Assembly (NCBI GenBank): GCA_030601745.1
Contig: JAUWBI010000006.1
Coordinates: forward strand, 1 to 64,000
Source of the DNA: Phycisphaerae bacterium
GTDB taxonomy: Bacteria; Planctomycetota; Phycisphaerae; Sedimentisphaerales; Anaerobacaceae
Reading direction: 5' to 3'
DNA length: 64,000 nt
Part shown: in pieces, positions 51,703 through 60,251 of the stretch
Layout of the letters: each line of letters starts with the position of its first letter
How positions within the stretch are numbered: the first letter of the stretch is position 1
Notes under the pieces: generated by a model
What the model saw: only the letters and a program-made list of their open reading frames with translations
What the model was told of the DNA's origin: nothing
Databases searched by the model: none
Translations under genes and position numbers: made by a program

Positions 51703-52638
51703 CTATCTTTTCTCCATAATTCCCAGCTCTTCGAGGTGCCGGTGAATCACCTTGCGCTCTGCACGGCGGAAACGGTGAAACGGTTCAGCCAGGAAATCAC
51801 TGCAAATACCCATACACGAAAGCGCACACTTTAGCCCTTTCAGATAACTCGATTCGTATTTTCCCACGCCGTAAATAGCCTTACTGATTTGCATCACCTT
51901 TTTATGAAGTGTTTCGACCGTCGACAAATCCCTTGAAGACGCTGCCTTATAAAGGTCTACATAAAGACGTGGAACAAGATTGGCACCGCCACACACACTA
52001 CCGTGTGCACCCGCTAAAACCGCTTCAGCAAGAAGCTCCTCCTGCCCAATCAGAAGCGAGAAATCAGGTTGCTTCTTTAGCAGCGACAGCAATTGGCGGA
52101 AATAAACCATATCTCCGGAGCTCTCCTTTATACCCACAATGCCGGTTATGGCAGCCGCCGCCCGCACGGTCTCAGGCTCAAAAACAAGCTTCGTGTAGCT
52201 TGGCATATTGTAAAGGAACAATGGCAGCGGAAGTTCAGGAGCTAAATGCTTGAGATACTCGAGCAGTTCCGCCTGACCCGCAGGGAAATAATATGGCGGC
52301 GCCAACACTACCGCCTGCGCGCCGGCGTCTTTTGCTTTGCAGGCGATGTTCACCGACTCCACAAAAGACGTGTCGGTAATCCCAACCAATACCGGTACCC
52401 GCCCTTTGACCTGTGCGCACACGCGTTCAATGAGCTCAGACCGAAGGCGGTAACTAAGACTCGGCGCCTCACCGGTTGTCCCTAAGATAAACAACCCATC
52501 CACACCGCCGGCAAGAATGTGTTCAATCAGCCGCTCAAGACCGGCCGCATCGAGCGTGTCTCGGTCCAGAAGTGGTGTAACCATCGGCGGAATGATACCG
52601 CGCAGCGGCCTCGGTAATAAGTTCGAGTTCGATTCCAT
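51703..52638 (-). CDS. DapA/NanA-family aldolase/lyase
   Basis: A 311-residue class I aldolase of the dihydrodipicolinate synthase superfamily. It has GGVDGLFILGTTGEAPSLS (carboxylate-binding GTTGE), VLAPPYYF, FLYNMPSYT (catalytic Tyr) and GIVGIKESSGD (Schiff-base Lys). Members include N-acetylneuraminate lyase and 2-keto-3-deoxy-sugar-acid aldolases. Its place beside an SSS symporter and a secreted enzyme suggests cleavage of an imported sugar acid rather than lysine biosynthesis. It starts 2 bases after the upstream stop. Confidence 0.9.
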   Translation of the reverse strand: MESNSNLLPRPLRGIIPPMVTPLLDRDTLDAAGLERLIEHILAGGVDGLFILGTTGEAPSLSYRLRSELIERVCAQVKGRVPVLVGITDTSFVESVNIACKAKDAGAQAVVLAPPYYFPAGQAELLEYLKHLAPELPLPLFLYNMPSYTKLVFEPETVRAAAAITGIVGIKESSGDMVYFRQLLSLLKKQPDFSLLIGQEELLAEAVLAGAHGSVCGGANLVPRLYVDLYKAASSRDLSTVETLHKKVMQISKAIYGVGKYESSYLKGLKCALSCMGICSDFLAEPFHRFRRAERKVIHRHLEELGIMEKR

Positions 52639-52640
52639 CT

Positions 52641-53744
52641 TTATTGGCTCCCCATTCTAAGATTAATTTCACCACACAACTCAAGAAATGCCAGAACCCG
52701 TTCATCCGGTGTCCCGGCTTCAATGTCCCCAACGACAACATCGCACGGAGCATAGTCGCGCGCGACCCTTTCCAGGTCCGCCCGAATAGTTTTCAGTGAT
52801 TTGTTTGCCAGGTCCATAGGTGTATACATGAGCGCACGCCGGGCGTGGACAATTGCCTCTTTCGCCCGCGCGAGGTCCGAATCCAGCCCCATATCAATAT
52901 AGCCCAGGTTCGGAACCGCGGCATAATCGCCGATGTAAGGGTTGGCATTCCAGGCACAATTGTGGATGCCGATACAGCCGAACGCTCCCGCAATCCGCAC
53001 ATCGAAAGGCAGCAGAAGGTCACGGTAATGCTCGGGTGACACCATATTAACAAGGCAGTTACTGACCGTGAAGAAACCGACCTTTACCCCGCTCTCTAAT
53101 TGCCGCTTATGGAGCCGCTTTGCCGCCTCAATCATTGTGGTGCAGACGCAATCGAAGAGGCGCCGGCAGCGCTGCGGCGAGTCAATCATATCATAGAAAA
53201 GTTTTTCGCCACGCAGGCGGTGGGCGTTGTTGAGCACACCCTGCAAGTTGACAAATCCTTCGACCCGGCCTTCGTGAGCGGCTATCCAGTCCACCTGCGC
53301 CATAAGCTCCTGAAAGAAAGGATTCGTATCAAGCTCGGGCGGTTCAAGATTGTCCACCTCCTCGTCGCTGAGATACCGATGTTCGCAGTTTGGCCAGTTG
53401 TCCTCAGCGTACACGATTGGAACCCCGTAGATTGCAGCCACGCTGCTGCAGCCGTATGTACCCGTCAGCAGGTCCAGGGGCTCATCCGGCCGGTTGATGC
53501 CGCCGATTTTCGTGCCGCCGAATCGGTGTTTTAATTCACCACGCATAGCAAGAATTGTTTCGCGCCGGTATGCGGGGTCCGTATGCCACCACCGCCCGAA
53601 GTCAATCCCCAGCGCAGTCCGGTACCAATTCGGCGTGAAGCCGACTTCCGGACGCAGAAAGGGTTCATCGCCTCTCGCCGACCGCCGGGTTGCAGGAGCT
53701 GCCGGCGCGATATAGCTCACCAGTTGGCAGGTTTCCATAGGCAT
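52641..53744 (-). CDS. Uroporphyrinogen-decarboxylase-like (URO-D/MtaA superfamily) protein
   Basis: About 367 residues from the ATG at 53744; a TTG at 53774 is the longer reading. The barrel pattern of the URO-D superfamily is visible: GFTPNWYRTALGIDFG, the helix EGFVNLQGVLNNAHRLRGEKLFYDM, LFDCVCTTMIEAAKRL, VSNCLVNMVSPEHYRDLLLPFDVRIAG, GIHNCAWNANPYIGDYAAVPNLGYIDMG. The HNC motif resembles zinc sites of methylcobamide:CoM methyltransferases. The first residues lack the R-x-P-V-W-MRQAG signature of HemE, so haem synthesis is unlikely. Planctomycetes carry many such paralogues beside sugar genes; their role is unknown. It is the first gene of the catabolic operon. Confidence 0.8.
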   Translation of the reverse strand: MPMETCQLVSYIAPAAPATRRSARGDEPFLRPEVGFTPNWYRTALGIDFGRWWHTDPAYRRETILAMRGELKHRFGGTKIGGINRPDEPLDLLTGTYGCSSVAAIYGVPIVYAEDNWPNCEHRYLSDEEVDNLEPPELDTNPFFQELMAQVDWIAAHEGRVEGFVNLQGVLNNAHRLRGEKLFYDMIDSPQRCRRLFDCVCTTMIEAAKRLHKRQLESGVKVGFFTVSNCLVNMVSPEHYRDLLLPFDVRIAGAFGCIGIHNCAWNANPYIGDYAAVPNLGYIDMGLDSDLARAKEAIVHARRALMYTPMDLANKSLKTIRADLERVARDYAPCDVVVGDIEAGTPDERVLAFLELCGEINLRMGSQ

Positions 53745-54134
53745 TCCGCCATTCTCTGCCACAAATAATATCAAAAATCAAATATCAAAATGCAAAATTA
53801 AGGAAGTCGTTGCCGCTTTGCGGCAACTCCACAATTTTGATTTTTTATTTTTAATTTTTGCGTTTTCTTGGGCATCGCAGCTCAATCCTTCCGCTATGCA
53901 GCATTCAACTTTCAAACCGATTACACAATAACCAAAATTTTCAAATCCGTCAACAGCAGACCATAATCCCCGCCAAAACAAAATCTGTATCAATCTGTGA
54001 AACTTGTGCACGCGCAGGCGGATATCTGTGGCTTTATAATTTTTGAATCTCTGCGCTCTCGACATGCTCTGCCTGCACCTGTGGTTGCGCAGGCACAGGT
54101 GCGGTTAATCTCTTAACCTTTCTATCCGCTATTT
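53745..54134. other. Repeat-rich spacer
   Basis: No gene. Bases 53768-53860 are AT-rich words of the atcaaatatcaaa family also seen before alaS (15975-16030). Bases 54069-54101 are the second copy of a 33-base element described at 6635-6667. Promoters for the catabolic operon and terminators for ilvE must lie here, but I could not assign them. Confidence 0.5.
54069..54101 (-). repeat. 33-bp dispersed element, copy 2
   Basis: It is the inverted copy of 6635-6667 (32 of 33 identical). It can form the same two alternative hairpins. It lies just downstream of ilvE (minus strand). Confidence 0.75.
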
Positions 54135-54995
54135 CTACTTTCTGTGGGCGTACCTGAAAAACTTTTTTCTCAGCAGGCGGGTATAAGGCCCGGGCTTGCC
54201 GTCACCGATAACTCTGCCGTCAATCTCGACAATGCCGATGACCTCGGCGGCCGTTCCGGTAAGGAAAAATTCATCGCAAATATATAAATCACATCTCGTC
54301 AGATTCTTCTCAACCACCTCAAGGTTTTCTTCCCTGGCCAATTTGATAACGACACCTCGCGTTATCCCTTCCAGTGCGCCTGCTTCGACCGGCGGTGTAT
54401 AAATCACACCGTTTCTCGCAATAAAAACATTGTCGGCCGTTGCCTCGGCAACGTAACCTTCGTGGTTATACATAATCGCCTCGGGCACGTCATTGTCCAG
54501 CGCCTCAATCTTGGCCAGAATGCTATTGAGATAATTCAAGCTTTTGACCTGCGGTGGAAGTGCCAGAGGATGATTGCGAACCGTCGTTGCACTGATTACC
54601 TTCATACCTTTTTCATAAAGCTCCTCCGGATAAAGCTGAATGTTATCGGCTATGATAAATAATCGCCCCCCCTCGCAGATGAAGGGATTCAGTCCCAGAG
54701 TCCCCACTCCGCGGGTCATCACCAGGCGGATATAACCGTCAATAACGCCGTTAGCTTCAACGGTTTTCTCAACGGCGCTGATAAGTTTGCTTTTGCTCAT
54801 CGGAACATCAAGGCGAATCACCTTCGCCGATTCATAAAGCCGCTTTATATGGGCTTCCAGCTCAAATATCCTGCCGTTGTAAACACGAATACCCTCAAAA
54901 ACCCCGTCACCATAAAGCACACCATGGTCGAAAGCAGATATTTTAGCATCCGCCTCGTCAACAAGTGCGTCGTCAAGCCAAACTTTTAGTGCCAT
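54135..54995 (-). CDS. ilvE: Branched-chain amino-acid aminotransferase
   Basis: A 286-residue class IV PLP aminotransferase. Blocks: FDHGVLYGDGVFEGIRVYNGRIFELEAHIKRL, IRLVMTRGVGTLGLNP, QVKSLNYLNSILAKIEA (PLP Lys), EGYVAEATADNVFI, GITRGVVIKLA and DEFFLTGTAAEVIGIVEIDGR. It makes Val, Leu and Ile from their 2-keto acids. D-amino-acid aminotransferase is a sister group, but the length and motifs fit IlvE. Confidence 0.92.
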   Translation of the reverse strand: MALKVWLDDALVDEADAKISAFDHGVLYGDGVFEGIRVYNGRIFELEAHIKRLYESAKVIRLDVPMSKSKLISAVEKTVEANGVIDGYIRLVMTRGVGTLGLNPFICEGGRLFIIADNIQLYPEELYEKGMKVISATTVRNHPLALPPQVKSLNYLNSILAKIEALDNDVPEAIMYNHEGYVAEATADNVFIARNGVIYTPPVEAGALEGITRGVVIKLAREENLEVVEKNLTRCDLYICDEFFLTGTAAEVIGIVEIDGRVIGDGKPGPYTRLLRKKFFRYAHRK

Positions 54996-55050
54996 AATTT
55001 CATATCTCGCATTGCGTATTATGTCTCTCGTATTTATCTTTCGCTGAACG

Positions 55051-55749
55051 CTAATTCTTTATTTTGCCATCAACCAGCGTTATTATCCGCCCGGCCCTTT
55101 GCGCGATTCTCTCGTCGTGGGTTACCATTACAATTGTCTGGCCGGCTCTATTCAATTCCTCAAAGACGTCTAAAATACCATTTCCTGTCGCAGAGTCAAG
55201 ATTTCCTGTCGGCTCATCAACCAAAAGCAACCTCGGCTCATTCATCAAAGCCCTGCCGATAGCCACTCTCTGCCTCTCTCCTCCCGACAACTGATACGGC
55301 TTATGATTGGCCCTTTCACCCAAACCAAGCTGCACAAGCAATTCTCTCGCTCGGCTTTCCGCCCATCTGCGGCACGCAAACCAGCCAACCACGCTCCTTG
55401 AAACCATCACCGGCAAAAAAACATTTTCCAGCACACTTAATTCATCCAATAAATGATAAAACTGAAAAACAAATCCGACCTTTTTGTTGCGGAATCTATT
55501 CAACTCGCCGCCACTAAACCGGCTCAAATCCCGCCCCCCAAACGCCACAACGCCATTATCCGGACTGTCCAACGCACCTAATATATGCAGCAGCGTACTT
55601 TTACCGCTGCCAGAGGCCCCCACTATTGCAACAAATTCACCGCTCTTTACCGTCAAATCAACGCCTTTGAGCACCTTGACCTCCGTCGCGCCCATTCGAT
55701 AAGATTTATAAACCCCTTCGGCCTTCAATATAAAATCGTCTTTACCCAT
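55051..55749 (-). CDS. ABC transporter ATP-binding protein, LolD/MacB type
   Basis: About 232 residues from the ATG at 55749; an ATG at 55776 is possible. It has Walker A GASGSGKST, signature LSGGERQRVAIGRAL, Walker B LLLVDEPTGNLD and switch MVTHDERIA, with the LolD-type FQFYHLLDELSVLENVFLPVM. It powers the two FtsX-type permeases encoded just upstream (55827-58614). Together they look like a lipoprotein-release (LolCDE) or MacB-like mechanotransmission complex in the inner membrane. Confidence 0.9.
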   Translation of the reverse strand: MGKDDFILKAEGVYKSYRMGATEVKVLKGVDLTVKSGEFVAIVGASGSGKSTLLHILGALDSPDNGVVAFGGRDLSRFSGGELNRFRNKKVGFVFQFYHLLDELSVLENVFLPVMVSRSVVGWFACRRWAESRARELLVQLGLGERANHKPYQLSGGERQRVAIGRALMNEPRLLLVDEPTGNLDSATGNGILDVFEELNRAGQTIVMVTHDERIAQRAGRIITLVDGKIKN

Positions 55750-55826
55750 ATAATCACTACCCAATAATACTGTCATTGCAAAGCCTGCTCACAATGACAG
55801 AGCAATTAACAATAGTCAATAGTCAA

Positions 55827-57197
55827 TTACAATTGGGTCACCTGCAAAGTCTCTACCGGTTTTTGCTTCGCCGCCTGCCAGCTCGGCACCAGCGCACCAA
55901 CCAAACACGCAGCTATTGCCGAAACAATAATTACCGCCAGAACCTTCGCATCCACCTGGTTCGGAATATCTCCTATCGCATAAATTGTCCTGTCCCACAA
56001 CTGAAAGCCGAAACGCTCAAAAAGCCAATCTTCTATCCGGTTTATTTTCAGCAAAAACAACCAGCCGGCAAACACGCCAACGCCGGAACCTAAAAGGCCC
56101 ACTAAAAAAGCAAAACCCGAAAATAATGTGATAATATTCCAGTTCGAAACGCCTATGCTCTTTAAGATTCCTATATCTTTACTCTTATGGCTGATAATCA
56201 TATAAAAAACCACAAGCACAATAAAAACAGTCGTAATCCCCACAAGTCCAAACATCACCGTCATCATCGTCTGCTCCTTTTCCATTGCTGCGATGAATCC
56301 ACGTCTGTACTCTTTCCAGCCTTGCACGGTCACCTTCTCTAACAAATACGCCTGCTTTTCGCCCCCCTTTTCTTGCCTAAAACTCTGCCATAATGAAGTA
56401 ACCTTTTCACAGCCGGCTTCGAGTCTCACATTCGGCTTGAATTTTATATGGATGGCATTGACTCTTTTGACAGGCCCGGTCATTCCGCAAAGCAATTGGG
56501 TCTGTTCAAACGGCAGATAAACCATCGAGCCATCCACCCGGGCCAAACCGCTTTCTGAATTGTCACTGTAGTAGAAGGTTTTTGTGTTAACCAGCCCTGC
56601 ACCCCCTTTAGCCAGTGCCCCTTTCGCAGTCAACGGGAAACAACTTATTGCAAGAGCCATCTCCGTAGGACCGGAACCATAAGGGTATCTTCCTTCCGAA
56701 TCGCGACGCAGCGCCAGGTCAATCCCTATCACACAACCCAAAAGATTCGCATCATAGGCCGGCTCAAACGCTTTCGACACATCGTCTTTACGGTAATACA
56801 GCGTTTGACCAAAACCGGTAGCCCTGCTATGTTTGACCGGGTCAATACCCATAATCTCAACATCGATATTTCGCTCTGTCCCGACCGGATTTACCAGTGC
56901 GTAGCTTTTAATCACAGGCGAGATACCTTCAACAAAATCTTTTCCGTCCAGTATCTTCATAAAATCTTCATAGTACGCAAAGCCCACCAGCGATTCGGTG
57001 CCGACAACGCAGTCCCCCGCAAAACTATGATTCTTCTGCCTAAAATCAATCACCAGCCCCGTCAGCACCGTCATTACTACAACAACAATAAAAACGCAAA
57101 GTGCCACCGCCAGCACCGCAAGATAGGTTATGCGGCGTTTTACCAGGTACCTGAATGCAAGAACGATCTTGTACATAACCTTCCCGAAGAACATCAA
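55827..57197 (-). CDS. FtsX/LolE-type ABC transporter permease
   Basis: A 456-residue permease with one N-terminal membrane helix (LAVLAVALCVFIVVVVMTVLTG, about 25-48), a large periplasmic domain (about 60-310) and three C-terminal helices (MTVMFGLVGITTVFIVLVVFYM, NIITLFSGFAFLVGLLGSG, AVIIVSAIAACLVGALVP). The ending SWQAAKQKPVETL is the coupling-tail pattern of LolC/LolE. It pairs with the neighbouring permease 56 bases upstream. Confidence 0.88.
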   Translation of the reverse strand: MMFFGKVMYKIVLAFRYLVKRRITYLAVLAVALCVFIVVVVMTVLTGLVIDFRQKNHSFAGDCVVGTESLVGFAYYEDFMKILDGKDFVEGISPVIKSYALVNPVGTERNIDVEIMGIDPVKHSRATGFGQTLYYRKDDVSKAFEPAYDANLLGCVIGIDLALRRDSEGRYPYGSGPTEMALAISCFPLTAKGALAKGGAGLVNTKTFYYSDNSESGLARVDGSMVYLPFEQTQLLCGMTGPVKRVNAIHIKFKPNVRLEAGCEKVTSLWQSFRQEKGGEKQAYLLEKVTVQGWKEYRRGFIAAMEKEQTMMTVMFGLVGITTVFIVLVVFYMIISHKSKDIGILKSIGVSNWNIITLFSGFAFLVGLLGSGVGVFAGWLFLLKINRIEDWLFERFGFQLWDRTIYAIGDIPNQVDAKVLAVIIVSAIAACLVGALVPSWQAAKQKPVETLQVTQL

Positions 57198-57252
57198 ATA
57201 TCGAATTTAGAATACCGAACTTCGAAATTCATCATTCGATATTCGATATCCA

Positions 57253-58614
57253 TTATTCATATCTTAAAATCTCCACCGGCCTTGTCCTTGCCGCCACAAT
57301 CGCCGGTATCAAGGCTCCGATAGCCGCAGCTGCAACTGCGAACAATACAATAGGCAAAGCCGAAGACCAGTCAACCTCACTGGGTATCTTACTAAACATA
57401 TACACGCTGCTTTTCCACAGCTTCAACCCAAAGATTATCCTTATCCACTCTTCAATCGTATTTATATTCTTTGTAACAGCGTATCCCAGAACAGCTCCTA
57501 TCGCTGAGCCGATTATTCCAACACAAGCGCCAAAACCGACAAAAATCAACGCCACCGAACTGCTTGCTGTCCCGCAGCTTTTTATTATTGCAATGTCCCT
57601 CTGCTTTAGTCTCACAATCATATAGAATATGCAAAAAACCAGAACAACCACACTGAAACTAACGACCCCGAATATCAATAACAGAACTCCCATTTGCTTT
57701 CGCAGCTCAGCCACATACTGGCTTTGCATCTGTTTAGCCGTCTTGATAGAGGTTTCTCTTATAAGATACAGACCCCAGCCGAGCTGCTCAGCGGCGAATA
57801 CCTGCCACACCCCTCGAATCTGCGCCTTTGCGTCATCTGTTTCTACGTCATCGGCGAGTTTAATTTGAATCTGGTCGGCAATTTGGCCGTCTTCATTCGG
57901 GTATAAGGTTTTTTGCACTTCTTCTATAGGCAGGCAAATAAATGTTTTATCAACATAATAGACCCCCGTGAAAACGATGTCCGCAATTCTAAACGGCACA
58001 ATCTTTCTCTTAAATCTGCCTCCCGTTCCCTCCTGCTTGGAATCCTCAATAATCGTCCCCGTAGTAAGAACAACACGTTGGCCGACCATCCTCTCAACCG
58101 CGTCGAAATCATACTCATCTGTCTTTTCATCTGGCGCCGCCACCACACCGACACCCACAAATCCTCCGATGCTTTCCGGAAAACCGCTGACCTTAAAAGA
58201 CGGTTCGCCGGGCGATTCCTTCTGTTTAAGCAAAGACCACTTAAAACCCGTTACCTTCGCTCGCCGCCCCGGCTCGATACCCCAAACGCTTACCATACGC
58301 ACATTGCCTTTGCCCACATATAACAGGCCTTGAGCCGAAAGCGTCGCTGTTGCCGCTTTCACCGCACTTGTTTGCTCCAGCCGTTCGATAAACAATGGGT
58401 ATTTTCCAAATTTAATCGGTGGCGCAAGAACAACATCACCTACCGTCTCAACTGCGCTCTGCTCAAACACATTGATAAAACCGGTGAACAGACTGGCAAC
58501 AACTATCAATAGCGCCACAGACAGGGCAACTGCGGCAACGCTCAAAAATACAATTTTCCTCTTGCGCAGGTATCGCAGCCACAAAAATAATTTCAACATC
58601 GCAAGTCCAGCCAA
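57253..58614 (-). CDS. FtsX/LolC-type ABC transporter permease
   Basis: A 453-residue paralogue of the downstream permease with the same plan: LSVAAVALSVALLIVVASLFTGFI near the N-terminus, a periplasmic domain, and three C-terminal helices ending IGALIPAIVAARTRPVEILRYE. KQRDIAIIKSCGTASSSVALIF matches the KSKDIGILKSIGVSNWNII motif of its partner. The two permeases and the ATPase probably form one transcript. Confidence 0.88.
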   Translation of the reverse strand: MAGLAMLKLFLWLRYLRKRKIVFLSVAAVALSVALLIVVASLFTGFINVFEQSAVETVGDVVLAPPIKFGKYPLFIERLEQTSAVKAATATLSAQGLLYVGKGNVRMVSVWGIEPGRRAKVTGFKWSLLKQKESPGEPSFKVSGFPESIGGFVGVGVVAAPDEKTDEYDFDAVERMVGQRVVLTTGTIIEDSKQEGTGGRFKRKIVPFRIADIVFTGVYYVDKTFICLPIEEVQKTLYPNEDGQIADQIQIKLADDVETDDAKAQIRGVWQVFAAEQLGWGLYLIRETSIKTAKQMQSQYVAELRKQMGVLLLIFGVVSFSVVVLVFCIFYMIVRLKQRDIAIIKSCGTASSSVALIFVGFGACVGIIGSAIGAVLGYAVTKNINTIEEWIRIIFGLKLWKSSVYMFSKIPSEVDWSSALPIVLFAVAAAAIGALIPAIVAARTRPVEILRYE

Positions 58615-58619
58615 TTTCT

Positions 58620-58737
58620 TTTACCGCCGAGTTCGCAGAGCACACAGAGATAATATGGTGATTGGTAACTGGTAATTGGCGATTATTTAACCATTTAACC
58701 AATATTCTCTGCGCTCTCCGCGTTCTCCGCGGTTAAT
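58620..58737. repeat. Copies of the cgcagag/gcacacagag dispersed family
   Basis: Two short runs (about 58620-58650 and 58703-58737) of the repeat family that also occurs at 1-60, 9774-9850 and 26135-26175. The second run overlaps the last codons of lysS. Confidence 0.5.
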
Positions 58738-60226
58738 CTTTTGTAGGTTTTAGCAGCGGGAACAGCACCACATCGCGAATACTTGTAGCGCCGGTCAAGA
58801 CCATTACCAACCTGTCAATTCCAATACCCAACCCCCCTGCCGGCGGCATACCGTACTTCAACGCCGTTATAAAATCTTCGTCCATCCTTGCCATCGATTC
58901 TTCCTGCCCACGAAGCTGAACAAGGAAATTCTCGTATTGCTCGGCCGGGTCATTTAGCTCGGTATAGGCATTAGCCAATTCCATCTTGCCGATATACAGC
59001 TCAAACCGCTCGGCATATTTCGGCTCGTCTTTTTTGCGCCTGGTCAACGGACACAGCGCCGCCGGATAATCAATCACAAACGTCGGGTCAACAAGATTGT
59101 CCTCAACGGTGGCCTCGAACACCTCATTGGTAACCACCACATCGTCCATATCCCCTTCATCCAACCCAAGGCCGGCCGCTCGCATCCTCACTGCTTCTAT
59201 ATCTTCAATATCGCAGCCGCTGTATTCTTTTAGAAGCTCCGCATATCGCGCCCGACGCCACGGTCGAGTATAATCGATTGTCTCCTCACCGAACCGGACC
59301 TGCTTGCCGTGGCAGTATTTTTCCACCAGCAAACAGATAATCTCCTCGGTCAATTCCATCATCACATTATAATCGGCGTAGGCCTGATACAATTCCAGCA
59401 TCGTAAATTCCGGATTGTGCTGTCTGCTCAGGCCTTCGTTGCGGAAATTGCGGTTTATCTCAAAGACCTTTTCCATCCCACCCACCAGCAGTCTTTTTAG
59501 AAACAGCTCCGGCGCAATCCGCAAAAACAAATCCAAATCCAACGTTTTATGATATGTAACAAAGGGCTTTGCCGCTGCCCCGCCGGCCTTTCGTTGCATC
59601 ATCGGCGTCTCAACTTCCAGAAAGCCCCGGGCCTGCAGAAATTCACGAATCGTAGCGATGATGGAACTGCGATTCTTAAACCGCTCCATCACCTCAGGAT
59701 TGGCCCACAAATCCACAAACCGCTGCCGATACCGAAGGTCAATATCCGACAGACCGTGAAACTTCTCCGGCGGCTGGCACAAACATTTGCTCAAAAGCGA
59801 AACACTATCAGCCCATACGGTAATCTCACCGGTTTTGGTCTTACCCAATTGACCGGCTGCACCGATTATATCGCCAAGCTCAAGCAGCTTCGCAAGCGGC
59901 CAGCCCGACGCCTCCGGGCCCAGCAGATTTTTGCTCAACCCCACCTGCATCGTCCCGCTCCAGTCGCGCAGGGTAATAAAAATCAGTTTCCCGATGTCCC
60001 TCAGCAGCACAATCCTGCCGGCACATCTGGCACGTTGCCCCTCATCGCCATCCTTATATCTGCTCTTGATATCGCAGGCACGCTCGGCCCCGTCATATCT
60101 GCCACCGTAAGGGTCGATGCCCAATTGCTTAATGCGAGACAGCTTCTCTTGCCTTTGCCGTTCAAATCGGCCCTGTCGTTCTGAGCGCAGCGAAGAATCT
60201 CTTCCTATATCTTCCGCCTTTGTCAA
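58733..60226 (-). CDS. lysS: Lysyl-tRNA synthetase, class II
   Basis: A 497-residue class II synthetase. It has the N-terminal anticodon-binding OB fold (ARCAGRIVLLRDIGKLIFITLRDWSGTMQV), motif 1 (IREFLQARGFLEVETPMM), motif 2 (LFLKRLLVGGMEKVFEINRNFRNEGLSRQHNPEFTMLE) and motif 3 (GGLGIGIDRLVMVLTGATSIRDVVLFP). The start appears to be a TTG at 60226. The first conserved part is about residue 20 (RFERQRQEKLSRIKQLGIDPYG). The residues before it (SSLRSERQG) are encoded by a dispersed genomic repeat at 60172-60205. Confidence 0.95.
   Translation of the reverse strand: MTKAEDIGRDSSLRSERQGRFERQRQEKLSRIKQLGIDPYGGRYDGAERACDIKSRYKDGDEGQRARCAGRIVLLRDIGKLIFITLRDWSGTMQVGLSKNLLGPEASGWPLAKLLELGDIIGAAGQLGKTKTGEITVWADSVSLLSKCLCQPPEKFHGLSDIDLRYRQRFVDLWANPEVMERFKNRSSIIATIREFLQARGFLEVETPMMQRKAGGAAAKPFVTYHKTLDLDLFLRIAPELFLKRLLVGGMEKVFEINRNFRNEGLSRQHNPEFTMLELYQAYADYNVMMELTEEIICLLVEKYCHGKQVRFGEETIDYTRPWRRARYAELLKEYSGCDIEDIEAVRMRAAGLGLDEGDMDDVVVTNEVFEATVEDNLVDPTFVIDYPAALCPLTRRKKDEPKYAERFELYIGKMELANAYTELNDPAEQYENFLVQLRGQEESMARMDEDFITALKYGMPPAGGLGIGIDRLVMVLTGATSIRDVVLFPLLKPTKD
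60172..60205. repeat. Dispersed repeat inside the 5' end of lysS
   Basis: The plus-strand word ctgagcgcagcgaagaatct and its flanks belong to the class of genomic repeats reading cattctgagcgcagcgaag in related genomes (established pattern; not checked here). It contributes about 11 residues to the LysRS N-terminus in frame. Confidence 0.5.
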
Positions 60227-60251
60227 ATCCGCACATCCCTTTAGCAGAAAG

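Noticed and set aside
52641-53744. HemE (haem biosynthesis)
   Set aside because: The N-terminal HemE signature is missing, the sequence carries an HNC motif, and the context is catabolic.
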